The notes: generated from the letters alone by a model not told the origin. 64,000 nt of DNA from Moorella sp. Hama-1 (GCF_023734095.1 NZ_AP024620.1:2290501-2354500); one strand, 5' to 3'. Shown: positions 16,655 to 25,788, numbered from the stretch's first letter. Numbers and translations are program-made.

Positions 16655-18235
16655 CTACCGGGTCACCGGGCCGGCGGCCCGGATGTGCTCCGGGACATCA
16701 CGGAATTTGGCGAAGTTCTCATTAAAACGACCGGCCAGTTTGCGGGCCATGGCGTCGTACTTCTCTGCATCCGCCCAGGTGCGGCGGGGGTTCAGGACCT
16801 CGGCCGGCACCCCCGGGCACGAAGCCGGCACCAGGACGCCGAAAATCGGGTCAGGGACGAACTCTACCCCTTCCAGTTCTCCCTTAACGGCCGCCCGGAC
16901 TATGGCCCGGGTGTAGGGCAGGCTCATCCGCCGGCCGACACCATGGGGTCCCCCCGTCCAACCGGTGTTGACCAGGTAGACGTTGACGCCGTGCCGGGCT
17001 ATCCTTTCTCCCAAGAGGTTGGCGTAGACCAGGGGCGACCGGGGCAGGAAGGGCGCGCCGAAACAGGTGGAAAAGGTCGCCTGGGGGTCGGTAATCCCCC
17101 GCTCTGTACCCGCCAGTTTGCTGGTATAGCCGGAAAGGAAGTGGTACAGGGCCTGCTCCCGGGTCAGTCTGGCAATAGGCGGCATCACGCCGAAGGCATC
17201 GGCCGTCAGGAAGACCACGGTCCGCGGGTGACCGCCCACGCCGGGAATGACGGCATTGGGGATAAAATCGACCGGGTAGGCGGCCCGGGTATTTTCCGTC
17301 AGGTCATCACAGTCGTAATCAATAGCCCGGCAGTCGGGGTCGACGGCTACATTCTCCAGGACGCTACCAAAGCGGATGGCGTTCCAGATCTGGGGCTCGT
17401 GTTCGGCCGAGAGTTTAATGCACTTGGCGTAGCAACCGCCCTCAAAGTTAAAGATACCCTTATCCGACCAGCCGTGTTCATCATCACCAATGAGGCGCCG
17501 CTCCGGGTCGGCCGACAGGGTGGTCTTGCCGGTACCGGAGAGGCCGAAGAAGAGGGCCGTATCCCCTTCCGGGCCCATGTTGGCCGAGCAGTGCATGGGG
17601 CAGACGCCCCGCTCCGGCAACAGGTAGTTCATCACCGTAAAGATAGACTTCTTCATTTCCCCGGCGTAGGAGGTCCCGCCGATGACAATCAGCCGCCGGT
17701 CGAAGTGCAGGAGGACAAAGGCCTCCGAATGGGTACCGTCGACCTCAGGGGTGGCCTGGAAACCGGGGGCGCAGATGACGGTAAACTGCGGTTCATGGGC
17801 CTCCAGTTCGGCCACCGACGGCCGCACAAAGAGCTGGTGGACGAAGAGGTTCTGCCAAGCGTACTGGTTGACAATGCGCACGGGCATCCGGTAGGTGGGA
17901 TCAGCGCCGACAAAACCGTCGAAGATAAACAGGTCCCGGCCCTGGAGGTAGGCCGCCAGGCGGCGGTAAAGGGCCTCAAATTTAGCTTCGTCAATAGGCT
18001 GGTTGACTGCTCCCCAGCTGATAGTATCGTGCACCGAAGTAGTATCCACCATAAACCTGTCCCCGGGGGAACGACCGGTGTACTTGCCGGTCTTAACACT
18101 CAGGGCCCCATTGGGGGCCAGGACGCCCTCTCCCCGGGCCAGGGCCATTTCTACCAGGCGGGCCACCGGCAGGTTGCGATAGATGCTGCCGGTATTTATT
18201 AGACCTAATTTTTCCAAACCATAAGTATCGCCCAC
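16655..18235 (-). CDS. pckA: Phosphoenolpyruvate carboxykinase (ATP)
   Basis: Interconverts oxaloacetate plus ATP with PEP plus CO2 and ADP, linking C4 acids to gluconeogenesis or anaplerosis. The 526-residue length fits the ATP-dependent family. [14 protein letters not shown] is the kinase-1a loop and DDEHGWSD the following metal-binding segment; TGRSPGDRF and the R-rich [14 protein letters not shown] region are further signatures. I chose the GTG at 18235, because AAGGGAG is five bases upstream and homology starts there. A longer frame to 18343 crosses the promoter. Confidence 0.96.
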   Translation of the reverse strand: MGDTYGLEKLGLINTGSIYRNLPVARLVEMALARGEGVLAPNGALSVKTGKYTGRSPGDRFMVDTTSVHDTISWGAVNQPIDEAKFEALYRRLAAYLQGRDLFIFDGFVGADPTYRMPVRIVNQYAWQNLFVHQLFVRPSVAELEAHEPQFTVICAPGFQATPEVDGTHSEAFVLLHFDRRLIVIGGTSYAGEMKKSIFTVMNYLLPERGVCPMHCSANMGPEGDTALFFGLSGTGKTTLSADPERRLIGDDEHGWSDKGIFNFEGGCYAKCIKLSAEHEPQIWNAIRFGSVLENVAVDPDCRAIDYDCDDLTENTRAAYPVDFIPNAVIPGVGGHPRTVVFLTADAFGVMPPIARLTREQALYHFLSGYTSKLAGTERGITDPQATFSTCFGAPFLPRSPLVYANLLGERIARHGVNVYLVNTGWTGGPHGVGRRMSLPYTRAIVRAAVKGELEGVEFVPDPIFGVLVPASCPGVPAEVLNPRRTWADAEKYDAMARKLAGRFNENFAKFRDVPEHIRAAGPVTR

Positions 18236-18286
18236 AGATTCTCCCTTCCCTCTCCCAGTACATTGTTTGTTTTTATGATCTTTTGC

Positions 18287-18316
18287 AATATACCATAAGC
18301 CCAGCGGGACGGTCAA
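18287..18316 (-). promoter_or_regulatory. Sigma-A promoter of pckA
   Basis: On the minus strand TTGACC (18316-18311) and TATATT (18292-18287) are separated by 18 bases, about 50 bases before the GTG start. Confidence 0.65.
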
Positions 18317-18348
18317 CAGAATCGCGACATGTATACAATACACCTGTT

Positions 18349-20127
18349 TTAGACATCCCGCTTGCGCATGCGCAAACTTTTTGGCGTCACTTCCAGGAAC
18401 TCATCGTCAGCGATAAACTCCAGGCACTGCTCCAGGCTCATCTCCGGGGGCGGCACCAGCTTGATGGCAATATCGGCGGTAGAGCTGCGGACGTTGGTCA
18501 GCTGCTTTTTCTTACAGACATTGATCATCAGGTCGCCGGGCCGGGAGTGCTCGCCGACGATCATGCCCCGGTAGACGGGCACCCCCGGACCGACAAAGAG
18601 CTCGCCCCGCTCCTGGGCATTTTCCAGGCCGTAACTAGTCGTTTCTCCGGTCTCAAAGGCCACCAGGGAACCCCGGGTCCGGGCGGCAATCTCCCCGGCA
18701 TAGGGAGCATAGTGGTGAAAAGCGTGGTACATAATGCCCAGCCCTTTGGTGTCGGTAAGGAATTCGGAGCGGAAACCAAAGAGCCCCCGGGTGGGGATGT
18801 GAAAGGTCAGGCGCACCTGGCCGTCGCCCTTGTTCTCCAGGTTGACCATCTCGCTCTTGCGGGGGCCCAGGCGCTCAATAACGATCCCCATATAGGTCTC
18901 GGGAACCTCGATGACCAGTTCCTCGATGGGCTCGCATTTGACGCCCTTGATTTCCTTAATAATCGCCTGGGGCCGGGAGACCTCGAACTCGTAGCCCTCG
19001 CGACGCAGGGTTTCTATTAAAATCGAAAGGTGCAGTTCGCCCCGGCCGGAAACAGTCAAGGCATCGGGGGAATCCGTTTCCGCCACCCGCAGGCTGACGT
19101 CGGACTCCGCCTCCCGGAAAAGACGCTCCCGCAGTTTGCGGGAGGTGACGTACTCCCCTTCCCGGCCGGCGAAGGGGCTCTTATTGACCATGAAGGTCAT
19201 AGCCACCGTGGGCTCGTCGATGCGGACGAAGTCCAGGGGCCGGGGGTCCTCCGGCGAGGTGATGGTATTGGCGACGTTGATGTCCTCCAGGCCGCTGACG
19301 ACGACGATTTCCCCGGCGGCGGCCTCCTCCACCGGTACCTTGTTGAGGCCGTCAAAGACGTGGAGGGCGGCTACGTGCCCCCTGGTCTGGCTGCCGTCGG
19401 CCCTGACGATGGCTACCTCCTGTTTGGTGTGGATAGTACCATTATAGACCCGGCCGATGGCCTGGCGGCCGACGTAGGTGTCGTAATCGATCAGGTTGAC
19501 CCCCACCTGGATGGTGGCCGCCGGGTCCCCGCCGGGGGCCGGGATATGGCAGATAATGGTCTCAAAGAGGGGTTGCAGATCCTCCCCGGGCTGGTCCGGG
19601 TCCAGGCTGGCCGTCCCCTGGCGGGCAACGGTGTAGACCACCGGGAAATCCAGCTGTTCCTCGGTGGCCCCCAGGTCGATAAAGAGGTCCAGAACCTCGT
19701 CCACCACCGCCCCGGGCCTGGCGTTGGGCCGGTCCATTTTATTGATGACCACGATGGGTTTCAGGCCCACCGCCAGGGCCTTTTTCAGGACAAAGCGGGT
19801 CTGGGGCATGGGGCCTTCGAAGGCATCCACCAGCAGCAGGGCGCCGTCTACCATCTGGACGATGCGCTCCACCTCGCCGCCGAAATCGGCGTGGCCGGGG
19901 GTGTCGACGATGTTCAACTTATAACCCCGGTAAAAGACGGCGGTATTTTTGGCCATGATGGTGATACCGCGTTCCCGCTCCAGATCGTTACGGTCCAGGA
20001 TACGCTCCTGGACCACCTGCTTCTCGTGGAAAATGCCGCTTTGTTTCAGCATACCGTCGACCAGGGTCGTCTTGCCGTGGTCGACGTGGGCAATAATCGC
20101 CAGGTTGCGTAGCTTTTGCTGCTCCAT
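18349..20127 (-). CDS. typA: Ribosome-associated GTPase BipA/TypA
   Basis: Translational GTPase that binds the 70S ribosome and helps 50S assembly, especially under stress. The protein is 592 residues. G-domain motifs are [23 protein letters not shown] and NKMDRP; domain V and the BipA-specific C-terminus ([15 protein letters not shown] and [14 protein letters not shown]) follow. I take the ATG at 20127 with GGAAGGA four bases upstream; 19 further residues to 20184 lack family similarity. It is a single gene; upstream lies the fragment zone beginning at 20.2 kb. Confidence 0.95.
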   Translation of the reverse strand: MEQQKLRNLAIIAHVDHGKTTLVDGMLKQSGIFHEKQVVQERILDRNDLERERGITIMAKNTAVFYRGYKLNIVDTPGHADFGGEVERIVQMVDGALLLVDAFEGPMPQTRFVLKKALAVGLKPIVVINKMDRPNARPGAVVDEVLDLFIDLGATEEQLDFPVVYTVARQGTASLDPDQPGEDLQPLFETIICHIPAPGGDPAATIQVGVNLIDYDTYVGRQAIGRVYNGTIHTKQEVAIVRADGSQTRGHVAALHVFDGLNKVPVEEAAAGEIVVVSGLEDINVANTITSPEDPRPLDFVRIDEPTVAMTFMVNKSPFAGREGEYVTSRKLRERLFREAESDVSLRVAETDSPDALTVSGRGELHLSILIETLRREGYEFEVSRPQAIIKEIKGVKCEPIEELVIEVPETYMGIVIERLGPRKSEMVNLENKGDGQVRLTFHIPTRGLFGFRSEFLTDTKGLGIMYHAFHHYAPYAGEIAARTRGSLVAFETGETTSYGLENAQERGELFVGPGVPVYRGMIVGEHSRPGDLMINVCKKKQLTNVRSSTADIAIKLVPPPEMSLEQCLEFIADDEFLEVTPKSLRMRKRDV

Positions 20128-20199
20128 AAATTCCTTCCGTTCCTTTACGTCGTGCATTTTTTGCCGTATAGAAGTATAACGCAAGGAAGGGGAGGAAGC

Positions 20200-20305
20200 A
20201 AGGGGAGAGGTGCATGGCTTCCTGGGGCCGAACGGCGTCGGTCAAACCACGACCATCCTCATCCTGCTCGGCCTGCTCCGGGCCGACGCCGGCCAAGCTG
20301 CACTT
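20200..20305 (+). pseudogene. Fragment of an ABC transporter ATPase with broken Walker A
   Basis: About 35 codons encode the Walker A region of an ABC ATPase ([13 protein letters not shown], then [12 protein letters not shown]). The P-loop Lys is replaced by Gln, and no upstream or downstream domain follows. Decay is therefore clear both from length and from the lost catalytic residue. The fragment abuts the 3' remnant of the HEPN gene. Confidence 0.75.
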
Positions 20306-20331
20306 CATTTGACTTTCTACAGCTGGATAGA

Positions 20332-20405
20332 TCAGCCAGGACTGCGGATCTCTTTAACCATAAGAGTTTCAATCTCATCTACAAGAGATTTTACTTCCTC
20401 AAACC
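20332..20405 (-). pseudogene. 3' end of the HEPN gene cut off by the IS
   Basis: Read on the minus strand from the IS left edge, the frame continues the HEPN protein: after ...PWFE come [20 protein letters not shown] and Gly, then TGA at 20334-20332. Joined to 22290-22633 this restores a 135-residue protein of normal HEPN length, which shows where the insertion occurred. Confidence 0.85.
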
Positions 20406-22289
20406 CACATTCCGCACCTCTGGATATAGTTACCAACATTTTTGGGGGGCCTTAAAAAATATTCCTACCCACCACCGCTAGGTGGGAAAAGGTAGATTTC
20501 CTTACCGAACCCCGCGAGTTCAAGGGCTCTAATCACCTCCGTACCGTGGTAATTGATTAACGCCCTGTCCGGACCTTGTTTAACTACCAGGAGATAATCA
20601 AACATCTCCAGGAGTGCCCGGGCCGTAGGGTTAGTACTTTTCCTCTTCCCCGGCAGGATTAAAGGAGCCTCTTGTTGCTCCAGATTTTTTCTAACCCGAT
20701 ACTCCAGGTAAGCTGCCACCAGAAGGGCTAACTGAAAGACGAAGGACATGGCTTCTACCCGGTCCTTGTTTTTGAGAAAGATAGGCCCCAGGAGGACCGG
20801 CTGTTTAAGAAAACGGAACTGCCTCTCGACAGCGTTCTGTTCCTTATACTCCTTGAGCACTTCCCCGTCGGGGTAGGCTGCGGTATCCATGAGATTGGTA
20901 ATAAGGACGAAGGTGGAAGCCAGGTCCTTCTCCTGGGCCATTGCTTCCGGATCTTCATCTACCTGGATGTAGGCATGGTAAACAACTGTGTTCTGGGGCT
21001 GCTCTTCTTTCTTGGGCCGCCCCCGTTTGGCATAGCTGCTCTCTATCTCTTCAGTAACTGTACCCTTGAAGATGAAAGGTTGGTGGCGGTATTCCTGGCA
21101 GAAGAGCTCTATGGCTTTCCTGGCATCGGCATCACAGGCGAAGGGACGCCGGGAGAGTTCCCGGGCGGCCTTTGCTAAAGTTTCCTTTTGCTTGGCCCAC
21201 TTTTTTAAGAGGCTCTTCTCTTTGCGTTTATCCAAGGTCGTGGAGTGAACTACGATTAACCGGAAGTCCTTGCCGTCTATTTCCCGGACAAAGCTCTGGC
21301 TTTTATACCTGGCGGCGTCTTCCTTCTGGCTTAAATTCCCGATCTCCTGCCAGGCGCCGGTGTGAAAGGCCTCGGCTTTGATCTCCTTGTTAAGGCCAAA
21401 GTTCTCCGGTAACAGGGAGATGAATTGGAGGGCTGGTTTGTTTTCTTCCTCCTGGACCAGCAGCGCCAGGTTATCCTTGGTTACCAGGGCGCAGTCCGCC
21501 ACAAAGATGATCTCTTTAAGCTTTGCCGGGCTGAAGTTTTGCACCAATTCCTCAATAACCTGAGGATACCAGGACTTATCACTCGTATTGCCGTCCAGGC
21601 TCTGACCTAAAATGGGTAACCCGTCCTTGTTTACGGTTAAACCGATGAGAAACTGCTTGAGGTCGGGGCGATGATCTTTGCTAAAACCGAAGGTGATATC
21701 TAAATCTCCTTCACCCTCATAGGCTCCCTGCACGGAAATGGAGGTAGTATCGACGTGGATGCCTTCGATAGGCACGTTGTGAGTTGCGGCGGCAGTTAAG
21801 GCAATGCTGGAGAACAACTTCTTTAACTGGCCGCTGGCGAAGAGTTTATCCAGGGCCCGACCCAAGGCGTCGTCGTTAAAATCTTCAGCCCGGATCTGTT
21901 GCTCAGTTCCAAACAAGACCTCCAGGTCCTGGTTCTCAAAAAAGCGCTCGACATGATAAAGGGCCTCCCGGTCTACTAGGAGATTAATGATCAGCGCCTT
22001 AACCCGAGTGCCCGGGGAAAGATGGCACTGGACCGGGTCCCATTCGACTACGGCATCAATGATTTCTGTTATCTTTAGGACGTCACATAGCCTGGCGATC
22101 AGGGCTGCGGGACCGGCCCGGAAGAAGCGCATATTATCGATGGCTACGGGCATCGAACATTCCTCCAGAATTCTCTTGGAGAAATGATTCGACATGGAAT
22201 TAGTAATTCCTGGTTAGAAGATTCTCTCTACTTTTATTTTCTTCTGCACCTAAAAATCATTTTTAGTTGCTCACAGGGTGCGGAATGTG
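20406..22289 (-). mobile_element. Insertion sequence of the IS1634 type (IS4 superfamily)
   Basis: The 13-bp inverted ends CACATTCCGCACC lie at 20406-20418 and, reversed, at 22277-22289, giving an element of 1884 bp with one transposase gene. CTCAAACC stands directly outside the left end (20398-20405) and again two bases outside the right end (22292-22299), as expected for a target duplication. The exact outermost base pairs are uncertain by about two bases. Confidence 0.88.
20465..22153 (-). CDS. IS1634-family transposase
   Basis: DDE transposase of about 562 residues. The N-terminal part (around FRAGPAALIARLCD and the SPGTRVKALI region) resembles the DUF4277 domain of IS1634 transposases. 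The catalytic core shows HVDTTSISVQG and FVADCALVTK with candidate Asp residues, and the C-terminal YKEQNAVERQFRFLK contains the family's conserved Glu region (Y-(2)-R-(3)-E-like). The ATG at 22153 has GGAGGA seven bases upstream; an earlier in-frame codon at 22195 lacks one. The frame is intact, so the element may still be active. Confidence 0.93.
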   Translation of the reverse strand: MPVAIDNMRFFRAGPAALIARLCDVLKITEIIDAVVEWDPVQCHLSPGTRVKALIINLLVDREALYHVERFFENQDLEVLFGTEQQIRAEDFNDDALGRALDKLFASGQLKKLFSSIALTAAATHNVPIEGIHVDTTSISVQGAYEGEGDLDITFGFSKDHRPDLKQFLIGLTVNKDGLPILGQSLDGNTSDKSWYPQVIEELVQNFSPAKLKEIIFVADCALVTKDNLALLVQEEENKPALQFISLLPENFGLNKEIKAEAFHTGAWQEIGNLSQKEDAARYKSQSFVREIDGKDFRLIVVHSTTLDKRKEKSLLKKWAKQKETLAKAARELSRRPFACDADARKAIELFCQEYRHQPFIFKGTVTEEIESSYAKRGRPKKEEQPQNTVVYHAYIQVDEDPEAMAQEKDLASTFVLITNLMDTAAYPDGEVLKEYKEQNAVERQFRFLKQPVLLGPIFLKNKDRVEAMSFVFQLALLVAAYLEYRVRKNLEQQEAPLILPGKRKSTNPTARALLEMFDYLLVVKQGPDRALINYHGTEVIRALELAGFGKEIYLFPPSGGG

Positions 22290-22633
22290 AGCTCAAACCA
22301 GGGAGCAACAATATCGGCTTCAAATTTAACCAGGTCGGCATAATCCGCTTTCTGGCGGGCATCGAACAGCCTGTTATATAATGTTCCGGCCGAAGGGTTA
22401 ACCAAACCAGCTTTAACGATCTTCTGGTGGAAAAGCGAACGGATACCTGAATGTTTGGCTGACGAGTAACCCTTGGCAAGGAGAATGGCCGAAACGGCGT
22501 AGAAACAGGCATAATATAACCGGTTAACGGAAGTACGTATATGTCCTTCTGAAAAAAGCAATTCTGCCTCGGCTATAGCTTCTTTAGCGCGTTCCATCCT
22601 GTACAGGATTAATTGCTTAATTTCTTCTTTCAT
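22290..22633 (-). pseudogene. HEPN-domain protein (toxin partner), interrupted by the IS
   Basis: The first 114 residues of a HEPN-domain protein. NRLYYACFYAVSAILL is the conserved core and KHSGIRSLFHQ follows. Without the insertion the protein would be 135 residues. As it stands, translation runs into the IS end and stops after six foreign residues (ends at 22271). The start ATG overlaps the stop of the upstream nucleotidyltransferase gene, so the pair was an operon. HEPN/MNT pairs are toxin-antitoxin systems in which the HEPN partner is an RNase or is itself modified by the nucleotidyltransferase. Loss of the last helix probably inactivates it. Confidence 0.88.
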
Positions 22634-23004
22634 AGAACTATCCCCTCACGTCTTACATTCTGGTTGAAAGGCATGGCCTGGTATAGAGGGGAATTCCACT
22701 CCTGTTCGCTAAAAACCGCTATAGATAAAGCTGCTCCTGTCTCTAACTCCAGCGGGTAAAGTTTCTCGCGGATCGCATCTTCCAGGTACCAATTAACAGG
22801 TCCTTTCGTAAGGATTAGTACATCATAGTCCGAATCTGGTTCGGCATCACCACGAGCCCTGGAGCCATAGAGTATTACTGTCGCACCGGGAACAACTTCG
22901 CGAATAAGATCGCGGCAGCGTTCTAATAAGCGTTGTTCTTTATCTCCCGGGTGGTGACGAATAAATCGGTAGCTTGTCGGGCTGCTCTTGTCCTCAACGG
23001 CCAC
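22630..23004 (-). CDS. MNT-type minimal nucleotidyltransferase (antitoxin partner)
   Basis: A small nucleotidyltransferase with the signature GSRARGDAEPDSDYDVLI, containing GSxxRG and the catalytic SDxD. It is the usual partner of HEPN proteins. I place the start at the GTG at 23004, nine bases after CAGGGGTG, because the frame's first codon (GTG 23025) lies one base from a TATAAT hexamer (23032-23027) and would then be upstream of the transcript start. The start remains uncertain. The antitoxin frame is intact while the toxin gene is broken. Confidence 0.87.
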   Translation of the reverse strand: MAVEDKSSPTSYRFIRHHPGDKEQRLLERCRDLIREVVPGATVILYGSRARGDAEPDSDYDVLILTKGPVNWYLEDAIREKLYPLELETGAALSIAVFSEQEWNSPLYQAMPFNQNVRREGIVL

Positions 23005-23268
23005 GTTAATAATCACCCCTGCCACTATTATACACTATGACCACAACTGCATACCAGTATTTTCAAACTCAAAAGTAAGTAGTTCAATTACTTTAACTTA
23101 GATCCGGCATGTAAGCGCAAAGAAGCCTTATGCCGCAAAGCATAATACCTAAAAAGAAGGGTAAAAAATTTAGCAAAAAGAAGGAAAACCCCTTCCAAAT
23201 CAGAATTGGTAGGTAGCACCCGCTCGCGGGTTGGCGGCTTAACTCTTCATAACGGTTAACTCTCCATA

Positions 23269-23302
23269 ACCGGTGTTATGTGGAGCTCCACATAACACCG
23301 GT
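23269..23302. repeat. 34-bp perfect palindrome with nearby partial copies
   Basis: The 17-base arms 23269-23285 and 23286-23302 are exact reverse complements, centred on GGAG/CTCC. Immediately to the left AACTCTTCATAACGG and AACTCTCCATAACCGG form an imperfect direct repeat that shares the CATAAC core of the arms. It could be a recombination or transposon-end site, an operator, or a hairpin RNA. Confidence 0.8.
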
Positions 23303-23577
23303 AAGTCCGAAGGCTCTTTTAATACCACATTATTAACTCCCCGGTCAAAGTAGCAGTTTTATGTCCCCTGCACCCCCAGTCAGCGCTTATCTTAGTATGT
23401 GCACTGGGTGCCCAAAAAAGCCAACGGAAGCCCTAAAGACAGCTACTTCATCCTACCGTTCTCTTGCTCTCTTTGAGTATTTCAATGGCGCGGCCAATCC
23501 GGTTTCTACGGCTCTCTTCCCACCCGGCCTCCTCAAATCCGTGTATATACCCTTACCATCGACTACCCTGCTGATGT

Positions 23578-23612
23578 AAAGCCCCCGAACTATACGATCC
23601 GGGGGCTTTTTC
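23578..23612 (+). terminator. Orphan rho-independent terminator
   Basis: AAAGCCCCCG (23578-23587) pairs with CGGGGGCTTT (23600-23609), followed by TT. No intact gene precedes it. Confidence 0.8.
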
Positions 23613-23690
23613 GACCTCACTTATAAAAGGTGTACGTGCTCATGGCAGCATTCCCATCATTTCACCAATATCCTTACCTGGGGGGCAGAA

Positions 23691-23798
23691 CTACAGATCG
23701 ATTACCTTGACTTCGCCTGCTTTAGCCTGGACAGGATAAGAATAGTTTACAGGTCCGACAAATTTTATCTCCACTTTCAGGCCTTCTTTTAGATCAGC
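23691..23798 (-). pseudogene. C-terminal fragment of a DUF3221-like protein
   Basis: 35 codons on the minus strand read DLKEGLKVEIKFVGPV then NYSYPVQAKAGEVKVIDL and stop. This matches the C-terminal beta strands of DUF3221 proteins (GxxVxVxxxGxxxxSYPxQ). No upstream part is present: the frame runs straight into the terminator hairpin at 23800. Confidence 0.55.
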
Positions 23799-23799
23799 G

Positions 23800-23832
23800 G
23801 AGGAGGACGAAGCCGTCCTCCTCATTTTTTTA
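23800..23832 (+). terminator. Orphan terminator
   Basis: GAGGAGGAC (23800-23808) pairs with GTCCTCCTC (23815-23823) around GAAGCC, followed by ATTTTTTT. Confidence 0.85.
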
Positions 23833-23848
23833 TTTTTATACTCTCCGC

Positions 23849-24348
23849 AAAGCGTTCGCGCGTACACTTTTCGGTTGCCTGCTTTTTCCTGGCGATACAG
23901 TCCTGAAGCGAGTCGCCGTGCTCTCAGGGGGAGAAAAAGTGCGGCTGGCTATCGCCAAAATACTCCTTAGTACGCCCGACCTTTTAGTTCTAGAGAACCA
24001 ACCAACGGACTGGACTTGCTATCGCGTGAGCGGATTGAGGAGGCCCTGGATGCCTATCAGGGCACTTTGCTCCTGGTCTCCCACGATCGTTACCTTTTGC
24101 GCCGTATTGCCGGAAAGATAATAGCCCTCCGGGATGGGCGACTGGACGTATTCCCGGACGGATATGAGGAATTCCAGCGGCGGAAAACAAAAGCCGGCCA
24201 GGCGGACAAGGCCGCTCGCCGCCTGCTCCTTGAAGTCCGTTTGGCCCAGCTTTCTGCCGCCCTGGCTGACCCGAAGGCCAGGGAGGTAGAAAAACTAACT
24301 TCAGAGTTCATGCAGGTTAGCCAGGAACTGCAATCTTTACACCACTAG
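23849..24348 (+). pseudogene. ABC-F ATPase C-terminal fragment with a frameshift in Walker B
   Basis: The sequence encodes the end of an ABC-F (translation factor/antibiotic resistance type) protein: FPGDTVLKRVAVLSGGEKVR, LLSTPDLLVLE, then after a shift LLSRERIEEALDAYQGTLLL, SHDRY and a C-terminal coiled tail. A single base is missing at about 23995 (GAGAACCA where GAGGAACCA restores EEPTNGLD), exactly in Walker B. The first ABC cassette and linker are absent. It is doubly inactivated. Confidence 0.88.
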
Positions 24349-24370
24349 CCGACATGTGACAGGTTAAAAA

Positions 24371-24430
24371 CGGCCTGGCCCACCGAAGGCCACCGGTTTG
24401 GTTGCTTTCACCGGGCCAGGGCCGCTTTCT
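24371..24430 (+). terminator. Terminator after the ABC-F remnant
   Basis: CGGCCTGGCCC (24371-24381) pairs with GGGCCAGGGCCG (24413-24424) with one bulge, followed by CTTTCT. The loop is long. Confidence 0.5.
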
Positions 24431-24604
24431 GATCGGCTGAATGCACCAATAAGAAAGGCTAGCCGGCATTCTGGACCGGGTTCCTGAGCCGGGCCAAAGT
24501 ATGGTAAAATAAGCATGACGGCCCGGTCATTCCCAGCACTGCTGAACACCAACCGGTACTATCGCCAGCCAAACTTATTGTCCAACACCTTCGCGATTAA
24601 TGGA

Positions 24605-24940
24605 CTATAAGCTGGCTATATCTTTAATTGCGGATACCTTGTCCTCTTGTAGCCCATCAAGGTCGGATTCGTCTAACCACCCTTCTTTTAGCAGTCTGGC
24701 GAACACAAAAGTAAGAACCGAATACCTGTAATCGTACTTGTTGTCCACCTCACAGCGCTTCTTGCTCAAGAAATCGTGCACGCGCCAGATATCATCAGCG
24801 TTAGTAAGTTTGGCCAGCATGGCCCTGACATGCTTTTGGATAGCTTCACATTCCCGTTGATAGGCGCGCTCAAAGGCCTGCCTGGCGATCTTCTTTTCTG
24901 AATTGGACCATTTATGATCTCTTACACCTGCCACGTTCAT
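24605..24940 (-). CDS. Conserved protein of unknown function (111 aa)
   Basis: A soluble, highly charged, mostly helical 111-residue protein. The C-terminal half has KYDYRYSVLTFVFARLLKEG followed by WLDESDLDGLQEDK, a pattern I associate with a conserved family found in clostridia and cyanobacteria, but I cannot give it a function. The ATG has AAAAGGGAATGG directly upstream. It lies between the ABC-F remnant and the hicB gene, reading the same way as hicBA, and may be part of that small accessory cluster. The frame is intact, unlike many of its neighbours. Confidence 0.65.
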   Translation of the reverse strand: MNVAGVRDHKWSNSEKKIARQAFERAYQRECEAIQKHVRAMLAKLTNADDIWRVHDFLSKKRCEVDNKYDYRYSVLTFVFARLLKEGWLDESDLDGLQEDKVSAIKDIASL

Positions 24941-24978
24941 CCATTCCCTTTTGCTCTTTATATCCTACTCCGTCTTCC

Positions 24979-25356
24979 TTAAGGTCGCCTCTTGATTCCC
25001 CCAATACCAAGACTTATCAGGTGGGAGATTAACTGGTTAGTGCTCACTCCTTCTTTTCTTGCGACCTCCGCTACACTTTTATGCAGAGATTTTGGGATCC
25101 TCAAGGAGACGCGCCCGCTATATTCTTCCGCGTTTGCCGGTTCCGGGATTGCGATACCGTCTTCATATGCAGCCTTGAGCCATTCTTCCTTAACGATCAT
25201 AGCGTCTGCAATCGCTGCGGCAATAGTATCACCTGTACCTACACAGTAGTGCAAGTCTGGGAACTCTATAATATAGCCCCCGTCGTTGGTGTCCGGTCTA
25301 ACGGTAAAAGGATAGTCGGCCTTAAGGTAATACTCCAATGGCTTTCTTTTCATCAA
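24979..25356 (-). CDS. hicB: HicB family antitoxin
   Basis: A 125-residue antitoxin. The N-terminal half is the RNase-H-like HicB fold (YIIEFPDLHYCVGTGDTIAA, then KEEWLKAAYEDG). The C-terminal half, SGRVSLRIPKSLHKSVAEVA followed by GVSTNQLI, is a ribbon-helix-helix DNA-binding domain, so it should repress its own promoter as well as neutralise HicA. It begins 12 bases after the hicA stop. TGATAAT precedes the ATG closely and GGGGTGAT is the likely ribosome binding site. Confidence 0.9.
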   Translation of the reverse strand: MMKRKPLEYYLKADYPFTVRPDTNDGGYIIEFPDLHYCVGTGDTIAAAIADAMIVKEEWLKAAYEDGIAIPEPANAEEYSGRVSLRIPKSLHKSVAEVARKEGVSTNQLISHLISLGIGGIKRRP

Positions 25357-25368
25357 TTATCACCCCTT

Positions 25369-25594
25369 TTACAGCCCCATTCGTTCCAGCAGTTCTTTAA
25401 CGTTCTCCAGGTAAACCCTCTTTACCTGCTGGCCGTGCTTTACAATGCCTATAACATATGGGGGGTTTGTATATGTATAATGCGAGGTTCCGCGGTTTCG
25501 CCGCTTGAAGCCCAGTTGTGTTAGCAACAGGTCTATCTCGTCGAAGTCGGCGGTCTTGGCATTTTTTATCTTGTCAACTTGCTCTTTTAGTCAT
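25369..25594 (-). pseudogene. hicA: HicA-type toxin gene with a +1 frameshift at codon 4
   Basis: On the minus strand ATG at 25594 follows GGGAGG six bases upstream. The frame ATG ACT AAA AGA stops after six codons. Removing one A from the AAAA run (25588-25585) opens a 74-residue protein: MTKEQVDKIKNAKTADFDEI, then LGFKRRNRGTSHY, and a C-terminus ending NVKELLERMGL. GTSHY supplies the HicA double-stranded-RNA-binding-like active His. It could be a true inactivating mutation or a sequencing error in a homopolymer. The antitoxin downstream is intact. Confidence 0.8.
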
Positions 25595-25612
25595 CTCCTG
25601 CCTCCCAACTGC

Positions 25613-25641
25613 ATTATATAAGATGTCGTATATGATGTCAA
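25613..25641 (-). promoter_or_regulatory. Consensus sigma-A promoter of hicAB with repeat operator
   Basis: TTGACA (25641-25636) and TATAAT (25618-25613) are separated by 17 bases, a perfect consensus on both hexamers. Between them the direct repeat GACATC-N6-GACATC overlaps the -35 box, a likely binding site for the HicB ribbon-helix-helix domain. Confidence 0.85.
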
Positions 25642-25788
25642 TGCTGCAACAAAAATCAAGGCCTATAAACAAATAGGCATCTTGCCACAGCAAATATTTT
25701 GATCTAATCGTGACATAAACTACACCGGTATAGTATAGTGTAATCACTATATAACGGCCAGCCCAGATTTACTTGATCCACCAAGTGG

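Larger units (their letters stand above)
23033..23690. other. Non-coding stretch with a large palindrome and a terminator
   Basis: No supported gene. It holds the 34-bp palindrome at 23269-23302 and a terminator at 23578-23612. Upstream of the terminator a stop-free plus-strand frame from about 23474 (VFQWRGQSGFYGSLPTRP and on) runs through it without any start codon and may be the ghost of a gene; I cannot name it. Confidence 0.45.

Noticed and set aside
23200-23310. CRISPR-like repeats around the palindrome
   Set aside because: Only two imperfect repeats with no regular spacers and no cas gene in the window.
23361-23579. Plus-strand 72-codon open frame before a terminator
   Set aside because: No ribosome binding site, unusual composition, and no recognisable motif. 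Another frame over the same bases looks more protein-like but has no start.
24364-24552. Minus-strand 62-codon frame after the ABC-F remnant
   Set aside because: It lies across the terminator hairpin and has no ribosome binding site or motif.
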